Positions 1 to 10,158 of a stretch of DNA of 64,000 nucleotides are shown in pieces. Origin of the DNA: Enterococcus faecium (lineage in GTDB: Bacteria; Bacillota; Bacilli; Lactobacillales; Enterococcaceae); contig NZ_CP118955.1 in NCBI RefSeq assembly GCF_029023785.1, forward strand, positions 1,824,001 through 1,888,000. The letters are read 5' to 3'. The notes beneath the pieces are model-generated. The model saw nothing but the letters and a program-made list of their open reading frames with translations. It was not told the origin of the DNA and did no database searches. How positions within the stretch are numbered: position 1 is the stretch's first letter; the number at the start of each line of letters is the position of its first letter. A program made the position numbers and the translations under genes.

Positions 1-856
1 TCTTTTTGAATTGTTCTAGCGCTGCTTTTCGGAGTAGCTTGTTCTGATCAGAGGCCAGACTTCCTACCGGTACACCTCTATACAGCAATTTTTCTTCCAT
101 TACGCCTAATTCAGTCAGTTGATTAAAGAAAATCAGACCATGAAAATCTTCTATATGCGTGAGACGTCTCAAGTAGTCATCTTTCTTTCGTATCGGTACA
201 CGTAAAAAGTAATGTCTCAGTCCTTTTCGAGAATCGTCCTCTGCTGTCACGTCAATTGTCTCAAACGTTTTCCCAGTGATTTTTTCAATGCTTTCAAGGG
301 AACGATCTGCTGTCGCTGAAAAAAAAGCTAGCTGATACTCTGTTGGAGCTTGATGAAGAATTTGATCAATGATTTGGCTGTTCCCAGCGTCAAATAGCTG
401 GTCTGCTTCATCAAATACCATTGTTTTCACTTGATGTGCTTTTATTTTTTTTGCTTTCATCAATTCCAATATTCTTCCTGGTGTACCAATCAAGATTTCT
501 GGTTTTTTCTTCAAACCCTCAATCTGACGTTTGACGTTGGCTCCGCCCACCAAAGATTGGACTTTCAACTCTTTGTCTTTTCCCCATTCACGTGCAACAT
601 CTGCTACTTGAATAGCTAGTTCTTGAGAAGAAGCAAAAATGACCAACGCACTTGCTTCACCTGGTTCCACGTTTAGTAGTAGAGGCCAAAGATAAGCCAG
701 TGTTTTACCTGAACCTGTAGGAGAAACCGCTACTATACTTTGTTTATTACTTAGTGGCTGAAAAACTGCTCGTTGAATAAGAGAAGGTGAGATAAACCCT
801 TTATCCTCATATTTTTTCTGCCAATTTTCGGGAAATACTTGTACAAATTCGTTCAT
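1..856 (-). CDS. DEAD-box RNA helicase, C-terminal part outside the window
   Basis: ATP-dependent RNA helicase of the DEAD-box family, which would remodel RNA duplexes in the cytoplasm. Reading the minus strand from the ATG at 856 gives the N-terminal RecA-like domain: the Walker A motif SPTGSGKT near residue 45, TPGR (motif Ib), DEAD (motif II) and SAT (motif III). The second RecA domain begins and then runs off the left edge, so the protein is partial. Its ATG overlaps the stop codon of the upstream oxidoreductase gene as TAATG, which suggests translational coupling. Which DEAD-box paralogue this is cannot be decided without the C-terminus. Confidence 0.9.
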   Translation of the reverse strand, partial: MNEFVQVFPENWQKKYEDKGFISPSLIQRAVFQPLSNKQSIVAVSPTGSGKTLAYLWPLLLNVEPGEASALVIFASSQELAIQVADVAREWGKDKELKVQSLVGGANVKRQIEGLKKKPEILIGTPGRILELMKAKKIKAHQVKTMVFDEADQLFDAGNSQIIDQILHQAPTEYQLAFFSATADRSLESIEKITGKTFETIDVTAEDDSRKGLRHYFLRVPIRKKDDYLRRLTHIEDFHGLIFFNQLTELGVMEEKLLYRGVPVGSLASDQNKLLRKAALEQFKK

Positions 857-1869
857 TAAAAATCTTCCTCATTATCTGCATCGAATTTGATGCCGCCATT
901 TTTTCTTAAATCATAAATCACTTGGTTCACATTTCTAGCTAGCTCGATCCACTCTTCATACAACAATCCCCAAGCTGGATCTTTCGGATGAGCCATGACA
1001 TTGGCAAAATCCTCTGCTTCATCTGCCATTGGATTTTCTGCAGCTGTTACCGCCAAATCAATGATTTCTTTATGCGCGCGATCATGAAATTGTGCTTGTT
1101 CAATTGCATTGACTCCATTCATCACTAGCGTTCCTGAGTCAAAATAAATCTCTGACGGTAAATAAGAATCACCGATTTTACCTGGCTGGATCGATACATC
1201 AAAATTCTCATAACGTAAGATCCCCCATCCAAGGCCATCTACACCAGTAGAAATCTTTCTTGGGAAATAATGGACTTCTTTTGGCATTCCAAACCAAGCA
1301 ACAGCTGCATATACAAGGTAAACACCTAAATCCATCAATGCACCACCTGAGAAATGAGTCGAGAAGATATTCGGTTCTTCTCCATCTAATACTTGGTCAT
1401 AGCGCGAAGAATATTTCATATAGCTGAAATTTGCACCGATTATCTCGTCTTTTAATGGTAAGTAATCGGCAATCTTTTTAAAACCTGATTCATGGATATT
1501 TCTTGCTGCTTCAAAAAAATACACATTGTGTTCATTTGCCAAATGGATGATTTCATCCATTTCTTTTGGCGTCGAAAAAGCTGGCTTTTCAACTATCACA
1601 TTTTTTCCTGCCAAAATTGCTTGCTTAGCTTGACTAAAGTGAAGACTATTCGGAGAAGCAATATAAATGGTGTCCATATGAGTAATATTGAAAAAAGTCT
1701 TCAAATCTGTTGCGAATTCGATATCCCCTTCATAATGAGAACCAAATTCCTGTGCTTTTTCCAAATGTCTAGAATATACCGCTGTCAATTCATATTTTTT
1801 TGTGCTTAAAGCTGCTTGGACAAATTGATGAGTAATCCAATTTGTTCCGATAATACCTAAGTTGATCAT
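856..1869 (-). CDS. Gfo/Idh/MocA family oxidoreductase
   Basis: Predicted NAD(P)-dependent cytoplasmic sugar or inositol-type dehydrogenase of 337 residues, the usual length for the family. The N-terminus has the Rossmann pattern GIIGTNWI, followed by a conserved EKP motif (VEKPAF, near residue 94) that is a hallmark of Gfo/Idh/MocA proteins. The C-terminal half fits the alpha/beta substrate domain (GGALMDLGVY). The substrate cannot be told from sequence. It is preceded 15 bases upstream by sfsA and its stop overlaps the helicase start, so the three genes probably form one transcript. Confidence 0.9.
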   Translation of the reverse strand: MINLGIIGTNWITHQFVQAALSTKKYELTAVYSRHLEKAQEFGSHYEGDIEFATDLKTFFNITHMDTIYIASPNSLHFSQAKQAILAGKNVIVEKPAFSTPKEMDEIIHLANEHNVYFFEAARNIHESGFKKIADYLPLKDEIIGANFSYMKYSSRYDQVLDGEEPNIFSTHFSGGALMDLGVYLVYAAVAWFGMPKEVHYFPRKISTGVDGLGWGILRYENFDVSIQPGKIGDSYLPSEIYFDSGTLVMNGVNAIEQAQFHDRAHKEIIDLAVTAAENPMADEAEDFANVMAHPKDPAWGLLYEEWIELARNVNQVIYDLRKNGGIKFDADNEEDF

Positions 1870-1884
1870 TATTTTACCTTCTTT

Positions 1885-2613
1885 CTATTGTATAGGATCT
1901 TCAAAAGGGATATCTACATCAAATGGAATGGCCTGCTTGACAGTTACCTCATCTGCCGATACTTGACAATTATAGGCGAGGATTTGAACTCCGCTTTGCT
2001 GCGCATGTCGAACCATATCAGCTAGTGCTGGTTGCATTTCTTCATGGATCGTTGCCAGATGAAGATGTTCGAACTGAGCAATAAACAAGACATAAGCGGC
2101 ATAACCATCTTGTGCGGCATACGTTAATTCTCCTATATGTTTCAATCCTCTGAGTGTGGGCGCATCAGGAAAAGCACCAATCGCTTTATTTTCAAGTGTC
2201 ATACCTTTGACTTCAACAAATGCTTTTTGTCCGACCACCGTCTCTAAATAAATATCAAATTTGGAGTGAAGATAAGTTACTTCACGCTTGTATACCGTAA
2301 ATGGACCAGTTAATCCTGGTAAAAGGATCGTGCCGTCTAAAATACCATCAATTGCCAGCCGATTAGGCAATTGACTATCGATATTAAACCAGTCACCCTT
2401 CTTTTTTACAGCAATCAGATCATAGGCGGTTTTCCGTTTAGGTCCAGGAGCAAATACAATAGCCACTTCAGCGCCTGGTATCAGGACCTCTTTTCCTCTA
2501 CCTGTATTTTTGACATGCGCAATAATTATTTCTCCGTCTTTTTTCATACAATGTGCTATAAACCGATTCGGGCGGTCAATAAAAAAAGCTATTTCCACTT
2601 GCTGATACTTCAA
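1885..2613 (-). CDS. sfsA: SfsA family DNA/RNA nuclease homologue
   Basis: A 242-residue SfsA protein. The name comes from sugar fermentation stimulation in E. coli; the fold has an N-terminal OB-like part and a C-terminal nuclease-like part, and its cellular role in Firmicutes is unclear. Supporting motifs are the N-terminal RPNRFIAH, HVKNTGRGKE, the central VEVKGMTLE (an E-x-K nuclease-type motif) and FPDAPTLRGLKH. The length is typical. It is first in a minus-strand group with the oxidoreductase and helicase genes; a strong T/A-rich gap of about 160 bases separates it from the divergent small gene at 2778. Confidence 0.92.
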   Translation of the reverse strand: MKYQQVEIAFFIDRPNRFIAHCMKKDGEIIIAHVKNTGRGKEVLIPGAEVAIVFAPGPKRKTAYDLIAVKKKGDWFNIDSQLPNRLAIDGILDGTILLPGLTGPFTVYKREVTYLHSKFDIYLETVVGQKAFVEVKGMTLENKAIGAFPDAPTLRGLKHIGELTYAAQDGYAAYVLFIAQFEHLHLATIHEEMQPALADMVRHAQQSGVQILAYNCQVSADEVTVKQAIPFDVDIPFEDPIQ

Positions 2614-2777
2614 ATTATGTCACCTTTCTTCCTACTATGTATCCTATCATAATTTGTAGAAAAACAGTAAAAAAACCAGTCGAAAGTCTTAGAGAAATTT
2701 TAGCTTTTATTCGGTACAATGAAATAAAGAAGAAAGAATATGTCTATGCGATTATTTTCTCATAAAGGAGTGATTTG

Positions 2778-3119
2778 GTGATAAAAAAAATGATCTATTT
2801 TCTTGGTTCACTCATTACCGTTCTCTCAAGTTTTATTTACTTGAAAAAGAAAAAACAAGCGGAAAAGTCAGAAGGACTCTCAAAGTATCAAGGTACATGG
2901 TTCTTTAGTGATAGCCAGCAAAAACAACAATTACAGATTACATCTGATTACACGTTTTTGATCAACGGTCAGTCTCTTGGCACATCTGTGGTAGAAATAG
3001 ATGAATATCGTTTAGTCGTACGTGATCAGTATGGTTTTTATCTTATCTTTTCTTATCCCGAACAAACTCTTTATGACGAATCTGCAGACACTTCATATAA
3101 GTTGTTATCTGAAAAATAG
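2778..3119 (+). CDS. DUF4828-like small membrane-anchored protein
   Basis: A protein of about 113 residues with one N-terminal hydrophobic segment (FLGSLITVLSSFIYL) followed by a lysine-rich stretch and a beta-rich soluble part (residues about 35-110). This matches the DUF4828 proteins of enterococci as I remember them; function is unknown. I chose GTG at 2778 because AAAGGAG at 2764-2770 sits seven bases before it; a TTG at 2775 is the alternative. The single N-terminal segment without an obvious cleavage site suggests a membrane anchor. A hairpin at 3151-3187 ends the transcript. Confidence 0.7.
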   Translation: MIKKMIYFLGSLITVLSSFIYLKKKKQAEKSEGLSKYQGTWFFSDSQQKQQLQITSDYTFLINGQSLGTSVVEIDEYRLVVRDQYGFYLIFSYPEQTLYDESADTSYKLLSEK

Positions 3120-3150
3120 ATCCCTCCCAATGTATATATATATCCTTTAT

Positions 3151-3190
3151 AAACGAAAGAATGAGTCTTCTCTATCATCTTTCGTTTTTT
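3151..3190 (+). terminator. Rho-independent terminator after the DUF4828 gene
   Basis: AAACGAAAGA at 3151-3160 pairs with TCTTTCGTTT at 3178-3187 and is followed by a T run. It lies 30 bases after the stop of the small gene and before the metalloregulator promoter region. Confidence 0.75.
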
Positions 3191-3302
3191 GTTGTAAAAA
3201 CGTCTAAAAATCCTTTGTTTTTTATTTAGAAAAATAGTCAATTAACGTTTTTTTTGTTACACTTACTAATGATGGTTTTTTACCATGAAAGGATGATCGA
3301 AT

Positions 3303-3950
3303 ATGACACCAAATCGAGAAGATTATTTGAAAATCATTTTAGAACTAGGTGGAGATACAACGAAAGTCAACAATAAACAAATCGTATCTAGTCTAGATGT
3401 CTCAGCTGCATCTGTCAGTGAAATGATTTCTAAACTTGTGAAAGAAGAGCTTGTAGAACATTCCCCTTATCAAGGTGTACAATTGACTGCAAGCGGACTG
3501 CAAAAAGCTAGCAGTCTGATTCGCAAACATCGCTTATGGGAAGTTTTTTTAGTTGAACATTTAGACTATAGCTGGAATGAAGTCCATGATGATGCTGAAG
3601 TATTGGAACATGTGACTTCGGAACATCTTGCAGATCATTTAGAAAACTATTTGAATCATCCTGAACATTGTCCTCATGGAGGATCGATTCCTAAAAAAGA
3701 GGAAGTTGTCCATGAAGAACGCCGACAAACATTGGAGTCCTATCCTGTCGGTACAAAAGTGCGTATCGCACGAGTGCTTGATGAAAAAGAATTGTTGGAT
3801 TACTTAGTCACTATTGACCTGAATATCAACGAAGAATATGAGATCGTTGACATCGCAGCTTATGAAGGACCGATCACTATCCAAAATGATAGAAAGAAAA
3901 TCCCCGTCAGCTTTAAGGCGGCCAGCACGATTTTTGTCGATAAAATATAA
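3303..3950 (+). CDS. efaR: DtxR/MntR-family manganese-dependent regulator (EfaR-like)
   Basis: A 215-residue metal-dependent repressor, the length of the DtxR/IdeR/SloR group with a C-terminal SH3-like (FeoA) domain rather than the short MntR type. Residues 1-60 form the winged helix (NREDYLKIILELGG, SAASVSEMISKLVKEELVEH). Residues 65-140 form the dimerisation and metal-binding part, with His, Glu and Cys in EHLADHLENYLNHPEHCPHGG. The SH3-like domain starts near residue 150. In E. faecalis the homologue EfaR represses manganese uptake genes. A manganese sensor 14 bases before zwf suggests co-transcription, but I saw no clear operator. Confidence 0.85.
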   Translation: MTPNREDYLKIILELGGDTTKVNNKQIVSSLDVSAASVSEMISKLVKEELVEHSPYQGVQLTASGLQKASSLIRKHRLWEVFLVEHLDYSWNEVHDDAEVLEHVTSEHLADHLENYLNHPEHCPHGGSIPKKEEVVHEERRQTLESYPVGTKVRIARVLDEKELLDYLVTIDLNINEEYEIVDIAAYEGPITIQNDRKKIPVSFKAASTIFVDKI

Positions 3951-3964
3951 AGGAGTGTATCCAC

Positions 3965-5491
3965 ATGTCTAATGAAAAAAATGTATTGTTTACGATATTC
4001 GGCGGTACAGGTGACCTAGCCCAGCGTAAATTGTACCCGTCTTTGTTCCGCCTTTACAGAAAAGGAAATTTAGGCGAGCATTTTGCTGTAATCGGAACCG
4101 CTCGCCGTCCCTGGAGCGATGAGCACTACCGTGAAGTTGTCAAAGAAACAATCCGTGCATTGAATCCTTCAGATGAAGAAGCAACTACCTTTGCAAGCCA
4201 TTTTTACTATCAATCCCATGATGTAAATGATTCAACGCATTATCAGACATTAAAAGAATTGTCTGACCGATTAGATGGACACTATCAATTAAACGGTAAC
4301 CGTGTCTATTATTTGGCTATGGCACCTCAATTTTTTGGAACGATCGTTTCTCATTTGAAATCACAAAATATTATGACAAAAAATGGCTTCAATCGTTTGA
4401 TCATAGAAAAACCGTTCGGTTCTGATTACCAGTCTGCTTTTGAATTGAACCAGCAAATCAGAGAAGTATTCCCAGAACAAGATATTTTCAGGATTGATCA
4501 TTATTTAGGAAAAGAAATGATCCAAAACATCTCAGCTATCCGTTTTGCCAATAATATTTTTGAGGCTCAATGGAACAATCGCTATATCGACAATATCCAA
4601 ATTACTTTTGGCGAAAACCTCGGTGTAGAAGATCGCGGGGGCTACTACGATCATAGTGGCGCACTTAAAGACATGGTGCAAAATCATATTTTACAGGTTG
4701 TAGCATTACTTGCAATGGAACCGCCAGTAGCATTTTCCGAAAAAGAAATCCGTACAGAAAAGATCAAAGCATTGAAAGCTATCCGCATTTATAACGAAGA
4801 AGAAGTGTTAGAAAACTTCGTTCGCGGGCAATATGCTCAAGGTGAATTGGATGGTGTACAATTCAAGGGCTATCGCGAAGAAGACAAAGTGGATGCTCAA
4901 TCAGAGACTGAAACATTCGTCGCAGGCAAATTCACTATCGATAACTTCCGTTGGTCAGGTGTTCCTTTCTATGTACGTACAGGCAAACGTTTGACTGAAA
5001 AAGGGACTCGGATCAACATCGTATTCAAACAAGTTCCTGTTAATGTATTCAAAACATCTGTCGATGAACCATGTGACGATACGACACTTCCACCTAATGT
5101 TCTAACGATCTATATTCAGCCAACTGAAGGATTTTCTTTATCCTTGAATGGGAAAGAAGTAGGGCAAGGATTTGAAACGGAACCAATCAAATTGGAATTT
5201 AGAAATAGTGCAGAAATGGTTGAAAATAGCCCAGAAGCTTACGAAAAATTACTATTAGATGCGTTGAATGGTGATGGAACGAACTTCTCTCATTGGGAAG
5301 AAGTCGCTCAATCTTGGCATATCGTGGATGTCATTCGAAAAGCTTGGGACCAAACACAACCGGATTTTCCCAACTACAAAGCTGGATCAATGGGACCTAA
5401 AGCAGCTTTCGAACTACTTGAAAAAGACGGATTCGAATGGATCTGGCAACCAGATAACTGGTATCGTGAACGTGGAAAATTAAACGATTGA
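3965..5491 (+). CDS. zwf: Glucose-6-phosphate 1-dehydrogenase
   Basis: Oxidises glucose 6-phosphate to 6-phosphogluconolactone with NADP, the first step of the oxidative pentose phosphate route. The 508-residue length is normal. Visible motifs are the Rossmann GGTGDLAQRKLYPSL at residues 13-27, the EKPFGSD segment and the active-site RIDHYLGKE with its catalytic His. The gene follows the metalloregulator at 14 bases with AAAGGAGTG as ribosome binding site, and ends in a terminator shared with the convergent ileS. Confidence 0.98.
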   Translation: MSNEKNVLFTIFGGTGDLAQRKLYPSLFRLYRKGNLGEHFAVIGTARRPWSDEHYREVVKETIRALNPSDEEATTFASHFYYQSHDVNDSTHYQTLKELSDRLDGHYQLNGNRVYYLAMAPQFFGTIVSHLKSQNIMTKNGFNRLIIEKPFGSDYQSAFELNQQIREVFPEQDIFRIDHYLGKEMIQNISAIRFANNIFEAQWNNRYIDNIQITFGENLGVEDRGGYYDHSGALKDMVQNHILQVVALLAMEPPVAFSEKEIRTEKIKALKAIRIYNEEEVLENFVRGQYAQGELDGVQFKGYREEDKVDAQSETETFVAGKFTIDNFRWSGVPFYVRTGKRLTEKGTRINIVFKQVPVNVFKTSVDEPCDDTTLPPNVLTIYIQPTEGFSLSLNGKEVGQGFETEPIKLEFRNSAEMVENSPEAYEKLLLDALNGDGTNFSHWEEVAQSWHIVDVIRKAWDQTQPDFPNYKAGSMGPKAAFELLEKDGFEWIWQPDNWYRERGKLND

Positions 5492-5495
5492 TAAC

Positions 5496-5534
5496 AAAAG
5501 GGGGTGTGACAAAGAACATGTCACACCCCCTTTT
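5496..5534. terminator. Bidirectional terminator between zwf and ileS
   Basis: A perfect 15-bp stem: AAAAGGGGGTGTGAC at 5496-5510 pairs with GTCACACCCCCTTTT at 5520-5534, with a nine-base loop. The A and T ends let it serve both convergent genes. It shares the TGTGAC/GTCACA core with terminators near 41.6 and 58.1 kb. Confidence 0.9.
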
Positions 5535-5539
5535 CCCTT

Positions 5540-8338
5540 TTACTTTTCTTCGAATCCTTCAGCTACAGCTTCAGGATAGAAGTCTTCAACGATTTTTGCA
5601 CAACGACCGCATAGATGAGGAAGTTTTTCATCTACTCCTACATCTTTACGAACTTGGCGACAGCGATCGCAAGTTTCCCCGTCTGCTTTTTCCACTGTAA
5701 TAGCAACATCATCAAATACCATAGCGTTATCTGGCACTTGTTCATCTGCTGCCATAACTTCAAAGTAGTCTGGTGAAACGATCAATAATTGTGCAATATC
5801 TGCATCCAAAGCTTTTAACATTTCACGAACTTGTTGTTTTGGATAAACAGTTAGTTTTGCTTCCAAAGATTTACCAATCAATTTGCTGTTTCTTGCTTCT
5901 TCCAATGCTTTTAAGACATTATCACGGAAGTCCATGAAAGCAGTCCAGGTATCCATCAATTCTTCTTGGTTTGCAAACTCTTCATAACCAGGAAACTCGC
6001 TTAACTGAACGTACTCCTCTTCTTCTTTCAGGAATGACCAGATTTCTTCTGCTGTATGCGGAATGATAGGAGTCAATAATTTTGTCAAAGCTACAGCTGT
6101 TTGATAGAAAACAGTTTGCATGCAACGACGTTGATAATCATCTTCTGCTTCAATATAAACTACATCTTTAGCAAAATCCAGGTAGAATGACGATAGATCA
6201 ACCGTCAAAAAGTTCATAACTGTACGGTAAATATGCATGAAGTTATATTTGTCGTACCCTTCTTCTCGGATTTCTTTGATTACTTGGTTCAATCGAACGG
6301 TCATATATTTGTCTACAGAACGTAAATCATTGTACGAAACAGTATCTTTTTTAGGATCGAAATCTTCTGTATTCGCTAATAAGAAACGCATCGTATTTCT
6401 GATTTTACGATATACTTCTGCCACTTGACTTAAGATATCCATAGAAACACGAACATCTGCTTCATAATCTACACTAGATACCCATAAGCGAAGGATATCT
6501 GCACCAAATTGTTTGATCACTTTTTCTGGTGCAATGATGTTTCCTAAAGATTTACTCATCTTACGGCCTTCACCATCTAAAGCAAATCCTTGAGAAATAA
6601 CTGATTTGTATGGTGCTACACCATTGATAGCCACACTAGTCGTGATACTTGAGTTGAACCAGCCACGATATTGGTCTGATCCTTCTAAATACATATCTGC
6701 TGGGAATGATAATTCTGGTCGCTGACGTAAAACAGCTTCATGAGAAGAACCAGAATCAAACCAGACATCCATGATATCTTTTTCTTTTGTAAATTCGCCA
6801 TTAGGAGAACCTGGGTGGGTAAATCCTTCAGGAAGAAGTTCTTTCGCTTCTTTTTCAAACCAGATAATTGATCCATGTTCAGCAAATAATTTTGCCACAT
6901 GTTCGATTGTTTCTGGTGTGATGATTGCTTCTCCATTTTCAGCATAGAAAATCGGAAGTGGTACTCCCCATGCACGCTGACGGGAAATTACCCAATCGCC
7001 GCGGTCACGGATCATATTATACAAACGTGTTTTACCCCATGGGATAACCCACTCTACTTTTTCTACTTCATCCAAAATATTCTGACGGAATTTATCGATA
7101 GATGCAAACCATTGTGGAGTTGCCCGATAGATCACAGGCTTTTTCGTCCGCCAATCGTGAGGATAACTATGAGTAAAGAAATCTAGCTTCAGCAAAGCTC
7201 CTTTTTCTTTTAATAGATCAGTGATCATAGGATTTGCTTTGTCATAAAAGATACCTTCAAATCCAGGTGCTTCTTCTGTAAACAATCCTTTTGAGTCTAC
7301 AGGTGACACTACAGATAGTTTATATTTGCTACCAGCGATATAGTCATCTTCCCCATGTCCTGGAGCAGTATGGACTAATCCAGTACCAGCGTCTAAAGTA
7401 ACATGATCGCCTAAAATCACAAGTGATTCACGTTCATAGAATGGATGACTTGCAGTCATATATTCCATTTCTTGTCCAGCAAATTCTTTTAGAACTGTTA
7501 CATTTTCCCAACCGATTTCTGATTGGACTGTTTCTAGCAAATCTTTCGCTACGACAAACTTACGGCCATCGGCTTCCACCAATACATACGTAAATTTTGG
7601 ATTTACAGCAATACCTTGGTTTGCTGGCAATGTCCATGGTGTTGTCGTCCAAATGACAAAAGCTGTATCTTCATCAAGAATATCTTTGCCGTCTTTGACA
7701 TTGAAAGCTACAAAAATAGATGGAGATTTTACATCTTTATATTCAATTTCAGCTTCCGCTAAAGAAGACTCACTTGACGGAGACCAGTAAATTGGTTTCA
7801 ATCCTTTGTAAATATAGCCTTTTTCAGCCATTTTACCAAATACGCGTACTTGTGCAGCTTCATAAGAAGGATCTAATGTAACATAAGGATGTTCCCAATC
7901 TCCTGCAACTCCTAGGCGTTTGAAATCTGCTCGTTGCTTATCTACTTGGGAAAGTGCATATTCACGACATTTTTCCAAGTATTCTGCCATGGACATTTCT
8001 TTACGTTTCACGCCTTTATTAGCCAATACTTGTTCAATCGGCAATCCATGTGTATCCCATCCTGGAACATATGGTGCACGATAGCCAGACATTGATTTTG
8101 AACGAATGATAATGTCTTTACTGATTTTATTCAATGAATGTCCTAAATGGATATTACCATTGGCATATGGAGGTCCATCATGAAGAACAAAGCTAGGTTT
8201 TCCTTCGTTCAACTCTTGTCTTTTTTGGTAGATTCGATTTTCTTCCCATTCTTTTTGCCACTCGCCTTCTCGGTTTGGCAAATTACCACGCATAGGGAAT
8301 TTTGTTTTTCCTAATTGCAAGGTTTCTTTCATTTTCAT
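5540..8338 (-). CDS. ileS: Isoleucyl-tRNA synthetase
   Basis: Charges tRNA-Ile with isoleucine and edits misactivated valine. It is 932 residues long, typical of bacterial IleRS. The class I signatures are present: HLGH in [15 protein letters not shown] near residue 60 and KMSKS near residue 595. The C-terminal zinc site is visible as CDRCRQV and CGRCAKI. The editing domain ([12 protein letters not shown]) lies between. The gene is preceded by a T-box leader in the gap after divIVA, so it can be controlled by uncharged tRNA-Ile as well as by read-through from the division operon. Confidence 0.98.
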   Translation of the reverse strand: MKMKETLQLGKTKFPMRGNLPNREGEWQKEWEENRIYQKRQELNEGKPSFVLHDGPPYANGNIHLGHSLNKISKDIIIRSKSMSGYRAPYVPGWDTHGLPIEQVLANKGVKRKEMSMAEYLEKCREYALSQVDKQRADFKRLGVAGDWEHPYVTLDPSYEAAQVRVFGKMAEKGYIYKGLKPIYWSPSSESSLAEAEIEYKDVKSPSIFVAFNVKDGKDILDEDTAFVIWTTTPWTLPANQGIAVNPKFTYVLVEADGRKFVVAKDLLETVQSEIGWENVTVLKEFAGQEMEYMTASHPFYERESLVILGDHVTLDAGTGLVHTAPGHGEDDYIAGSKYKLSVVSPVDSKGLFTEEAPGFEGIFYDKANPMITDLLKEKGALLKLDFFTHSYPHDWRTKKPVIYRATPQWFASIDKFRQNILDEVEKVEWVIPWGKTRLYNMIRDRGDWVISRQRAWGVPLPIFYAENGEAIITPETIEHVAKLFAEHGSIIWFEKEAKELLPEGFTHPGSPNGEFTKEKDIMDVWFDSGSSHEAVLRQRPELSFPADMYLEGSDQYRGWFNSSITTSVAINGVAPYKSVISQGFALDGEGRKMSKSLGNIIAPEKVIKQFGADILRLWVSSVDYEADVRVSMDILSQVAEVYRKIRNTMRFLLANTEDFDPKKDTVSYNDLRSVDKYMTVRLNQVIKEIREEGYDKYNFMHIYRTVMNFLTVDLSSFYLDFAKDVVYIEAEDDYQRRCMQTVFYQTAVALTKLLTPIIPHTAEEIWSFLKEEEEYVQLSEFPGYEEFANQEELMDTWTAFMDFRDNVLKALEEARNSKLIGKSLEAKLTVYPKQQVREMLKALDADIAQLLIVSPDYFEVMAADEQVPDNAMVFDDVAITVEKADGETCDRCRQVRKDVGVDEKLPHLCGRCAKIVEDFYPEAVAEGFEEK

Positions 8339-8373
8339 TCAACCATACACTCCTTTATTTGTTTTCCGGACAC

Positions 8374-8599
8374 AAAAAAGCATGTTCAGCCGCAAGGGAC
8401 GAACATGCCGTGGTACCACCCAAATTTAGTTGCATCTATCTAGTGCAAACTCTCTGTGACCAATAACGAGGTCAGCCGCTGCTTCTTACTCTAATTTCGG
8501 AAAAGCAGGTCTCAAGTAGAGGATCTTTCACCATGCAGTGTCTTACCGAACTTCCACTCTCATCGGCTCGCTTTAAGAATAACAAAGTGCTTTTCTGTT
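8374..8599 (-). promoter_or_regulatory. T-box riboswitch leader of ileS
   Basis: On the minus strand this gap holds the T-box consensus GGTGGTACCACG (8420-8409) and, just downstream, a GCATGTTC/GAACATGC stem (8381-8408) followed by CTTTTTTGTG that serves as the terminator. Upstream is a long stem I containing AGAGTGGAAG. After GGTGAAAG there is an ATC at 8524-8522, at the place expected for an isoleucine specifier codon. Uncharged tRNA-Ile would favour the antiterminator and raise ileS expression. The leader starts right at the divIVA stop codon. Confidence 0.93.
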
Positions 8600-9307
8600 C
8601 TACTCGTTTTCATTTTCACCAGGCACGATCGAGATATCAATAGCCTGTGTATCAAATGCCGTCATAGGTGCTTCTATGACTCCTGTGTCTGAGTTTACAT
8701 CAGTATCATTTTCATTGTCAAGCTGTTTTGCTAAAACTTCTTTGATCACTTCATGGCTGTCAGTCACGTAGCTGGAGAATGGTTGTAAAATTTCATCCCA
8801 TTCCGGACTTTTCACTTGTTCTAATTGAGACTCAAGCATCAAGCTGATACGTTGATGGAATACTCGTGTTTTTTTCTTAAGATCTTCAGTTTCTGTCGCA
8901 AGCTGTCTTGCTTTTTCTGTTGCATCTGTCAAGATTTTTCTTGCTTTTTCTTCTGCATCAGTTGTTAATTGATGTGCACGTTTTTCAGCGTTCGCAACTA
9001 ACTCATCTGCTTTGTTTTGTGCAGAAGTAACGATCACTTCGGATTCCTTGCTTGCACTTGTTTTTACTTTATCAGCCGTATCTTGAGCTACGATGATTGA
9101 TTGGTTCAAAGCATCTTTTAATTCATTGAAGTACTCAAGTTTTTCTTCAGAATGTTTGACTGCTTTTTCTAATTCTCGATTTCTTTGAGTCAATTCCTCA
9201 TAGTCACGAACAACTAAATCTAAGAAATCATCTACTTCGTCTTGATTATATCCCCGCATTTTTGTCGGGAATGTCTTATTTTGGATATCTAATGGAGTTA
9301 AAGCCAT
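8600..9307 (-). CDS. divIVA: DivIVA cell-division/polarity scaffold
   Basis: Curvature-sensing scaffold that gathers at poles and septa and organises division and wall growth. The 235-residue sequence starts with the conserved lipid-binding domain (LTPLDIQNKTFPTKMRGY, NQDEVDDFLD), followed by long coiled coils from about residue 30 to 165 rich in Glu, Lys and Ala, then an acidic tail. It is the last division gene in the operon, 20 bases after ylmH. In enterococci DivIVA is needed for normal division and chain separation. Confidence 0.95.
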   Translation of the reverse strand: MALTPLDIQNKTFPTKMRGYNQDEVDDFLDLVVRDYEELTQRNRELEKAVKHSEEKLEYFNELKDALNQSIIVAQDTADKVKTSASKESEVIVTSAQNKADELVANAEKRAHQLTTDAEEKARKILTDATEKARQLATETEDLKKKTRVFHQRISLMLESQLEQVKSPEWDEILQPFSSYVTDSHEVIKEVLAKQLDNENDTDVNSDTGVIEAPMTAFDTQAIDISIVPGENENE

Positions 9308-9327
9308 GAGTAAACCACCTTTTTATT

Positions 9328-10110
9328 TTATTTACGTAATACACCGAACAGTACCCTGTACTTTTCTTTTTTCGTCTTCCCCTCAAGTTCTTGGATCTGG
9401 ACTCTGCCATAACCTCTGACTGAAATAATATCTAATAGTTCAAGTACAAAATCAGGTCTTGTATTTTCTGTCCAGTTCACTTTTACTTTACCAGCTTCGA
9501 TCAGCTGCTTGGACCGCTGTCTGGAAATATTATAAATCTCAGAGATCACACTGTCTAGTCGCATGGAACTAACTGTTCCTCTTTCTTGTGTCCAGCTATC
9601 TTTCGGCATAATCATTTCTGTGTATTTGATTGGTTCCAAGCGTACAGCAACCTTTCCAATCTTTGTTACTTGTGCAGCAACAAAATGATCCACCTCATTT
9701 GCAATAAATACTTGCCAGCGATCACCGTCCGAGATGATATCGCCAAAGTAAGAGCGTTTGATCCCCGTTCCCACTAAAGTTCCAAGGATTTTCCCATGAC
9801 TTAGGCTGGCAAATTTGCTAGGATAATGGATTTCATACAATGCTGTTTCAAAATCTTCCTCTACAGGTTCGTAATAATCGGGGAAAATCAAACATCTTTT
9901 TCTTTCTGCCTGTTCATATCCGCCATAAAACATGAAACGCAAATCACTGCTTTGTCGAATCAGTGTTTCTAAAATATAGGATTGTCTTGGGTCAAGAAAT
10001 TCGGTCAGATAGGGTGCATATTGTCCTTGAACCTGTTCAATCCAATCGCCTACCGAATCGATAAATGTACGTTCATCTGCCCGAAAGTGCTGGTATACAT
10101 TTGCATCCAA
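9328..10110 (-). CDS. ylmH: YlmH, S4-domain RNA-binding protein
   Basis: A 260-residue protein with an N-terminal region of the YlmH type (YQHFRADERTFIDSVGDWI) and an S4 RNA-binding domain at residues about 180-240 (RLDSVISEIYNISRQRSKQLIEAGKVKVN is its core region). YlmH homologues act on the ribosome and have been linked to rescue of stalled nascent chains; the division defect of mutants may be indirect. It is placed between yggT and divIVA as in most Firmicutes. Confidence 0.93.
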   Translation of the reverse strand: MDANVYQHFRADERTFIDSVGDWIEQVQGQYAPYLTEFLDPRQSYILETLIRQSSDLRFMFYGGYEQAERKRCLIFPDYYEPVEEDFETALYEIHYPSKFASLSHGKILGTLVGTGIKRSYFGDIISDGDRWQVFIANEVDHFVAAQVTKIGKVAVRLEPIKYTEMIMPKDSWTQERGTVSSMRLDSVISEIYNISRQRSKQLIEAGKVKVNWTENTRPDFVLELLDIISVRGYGRVQIQELEGKTKKEKYRVLFGVLRK

Positions 10111-10158
10111 AATTTTCCCCTCCTATCTATTCTGAGAATAAAGATTTTGTTGCTTCAA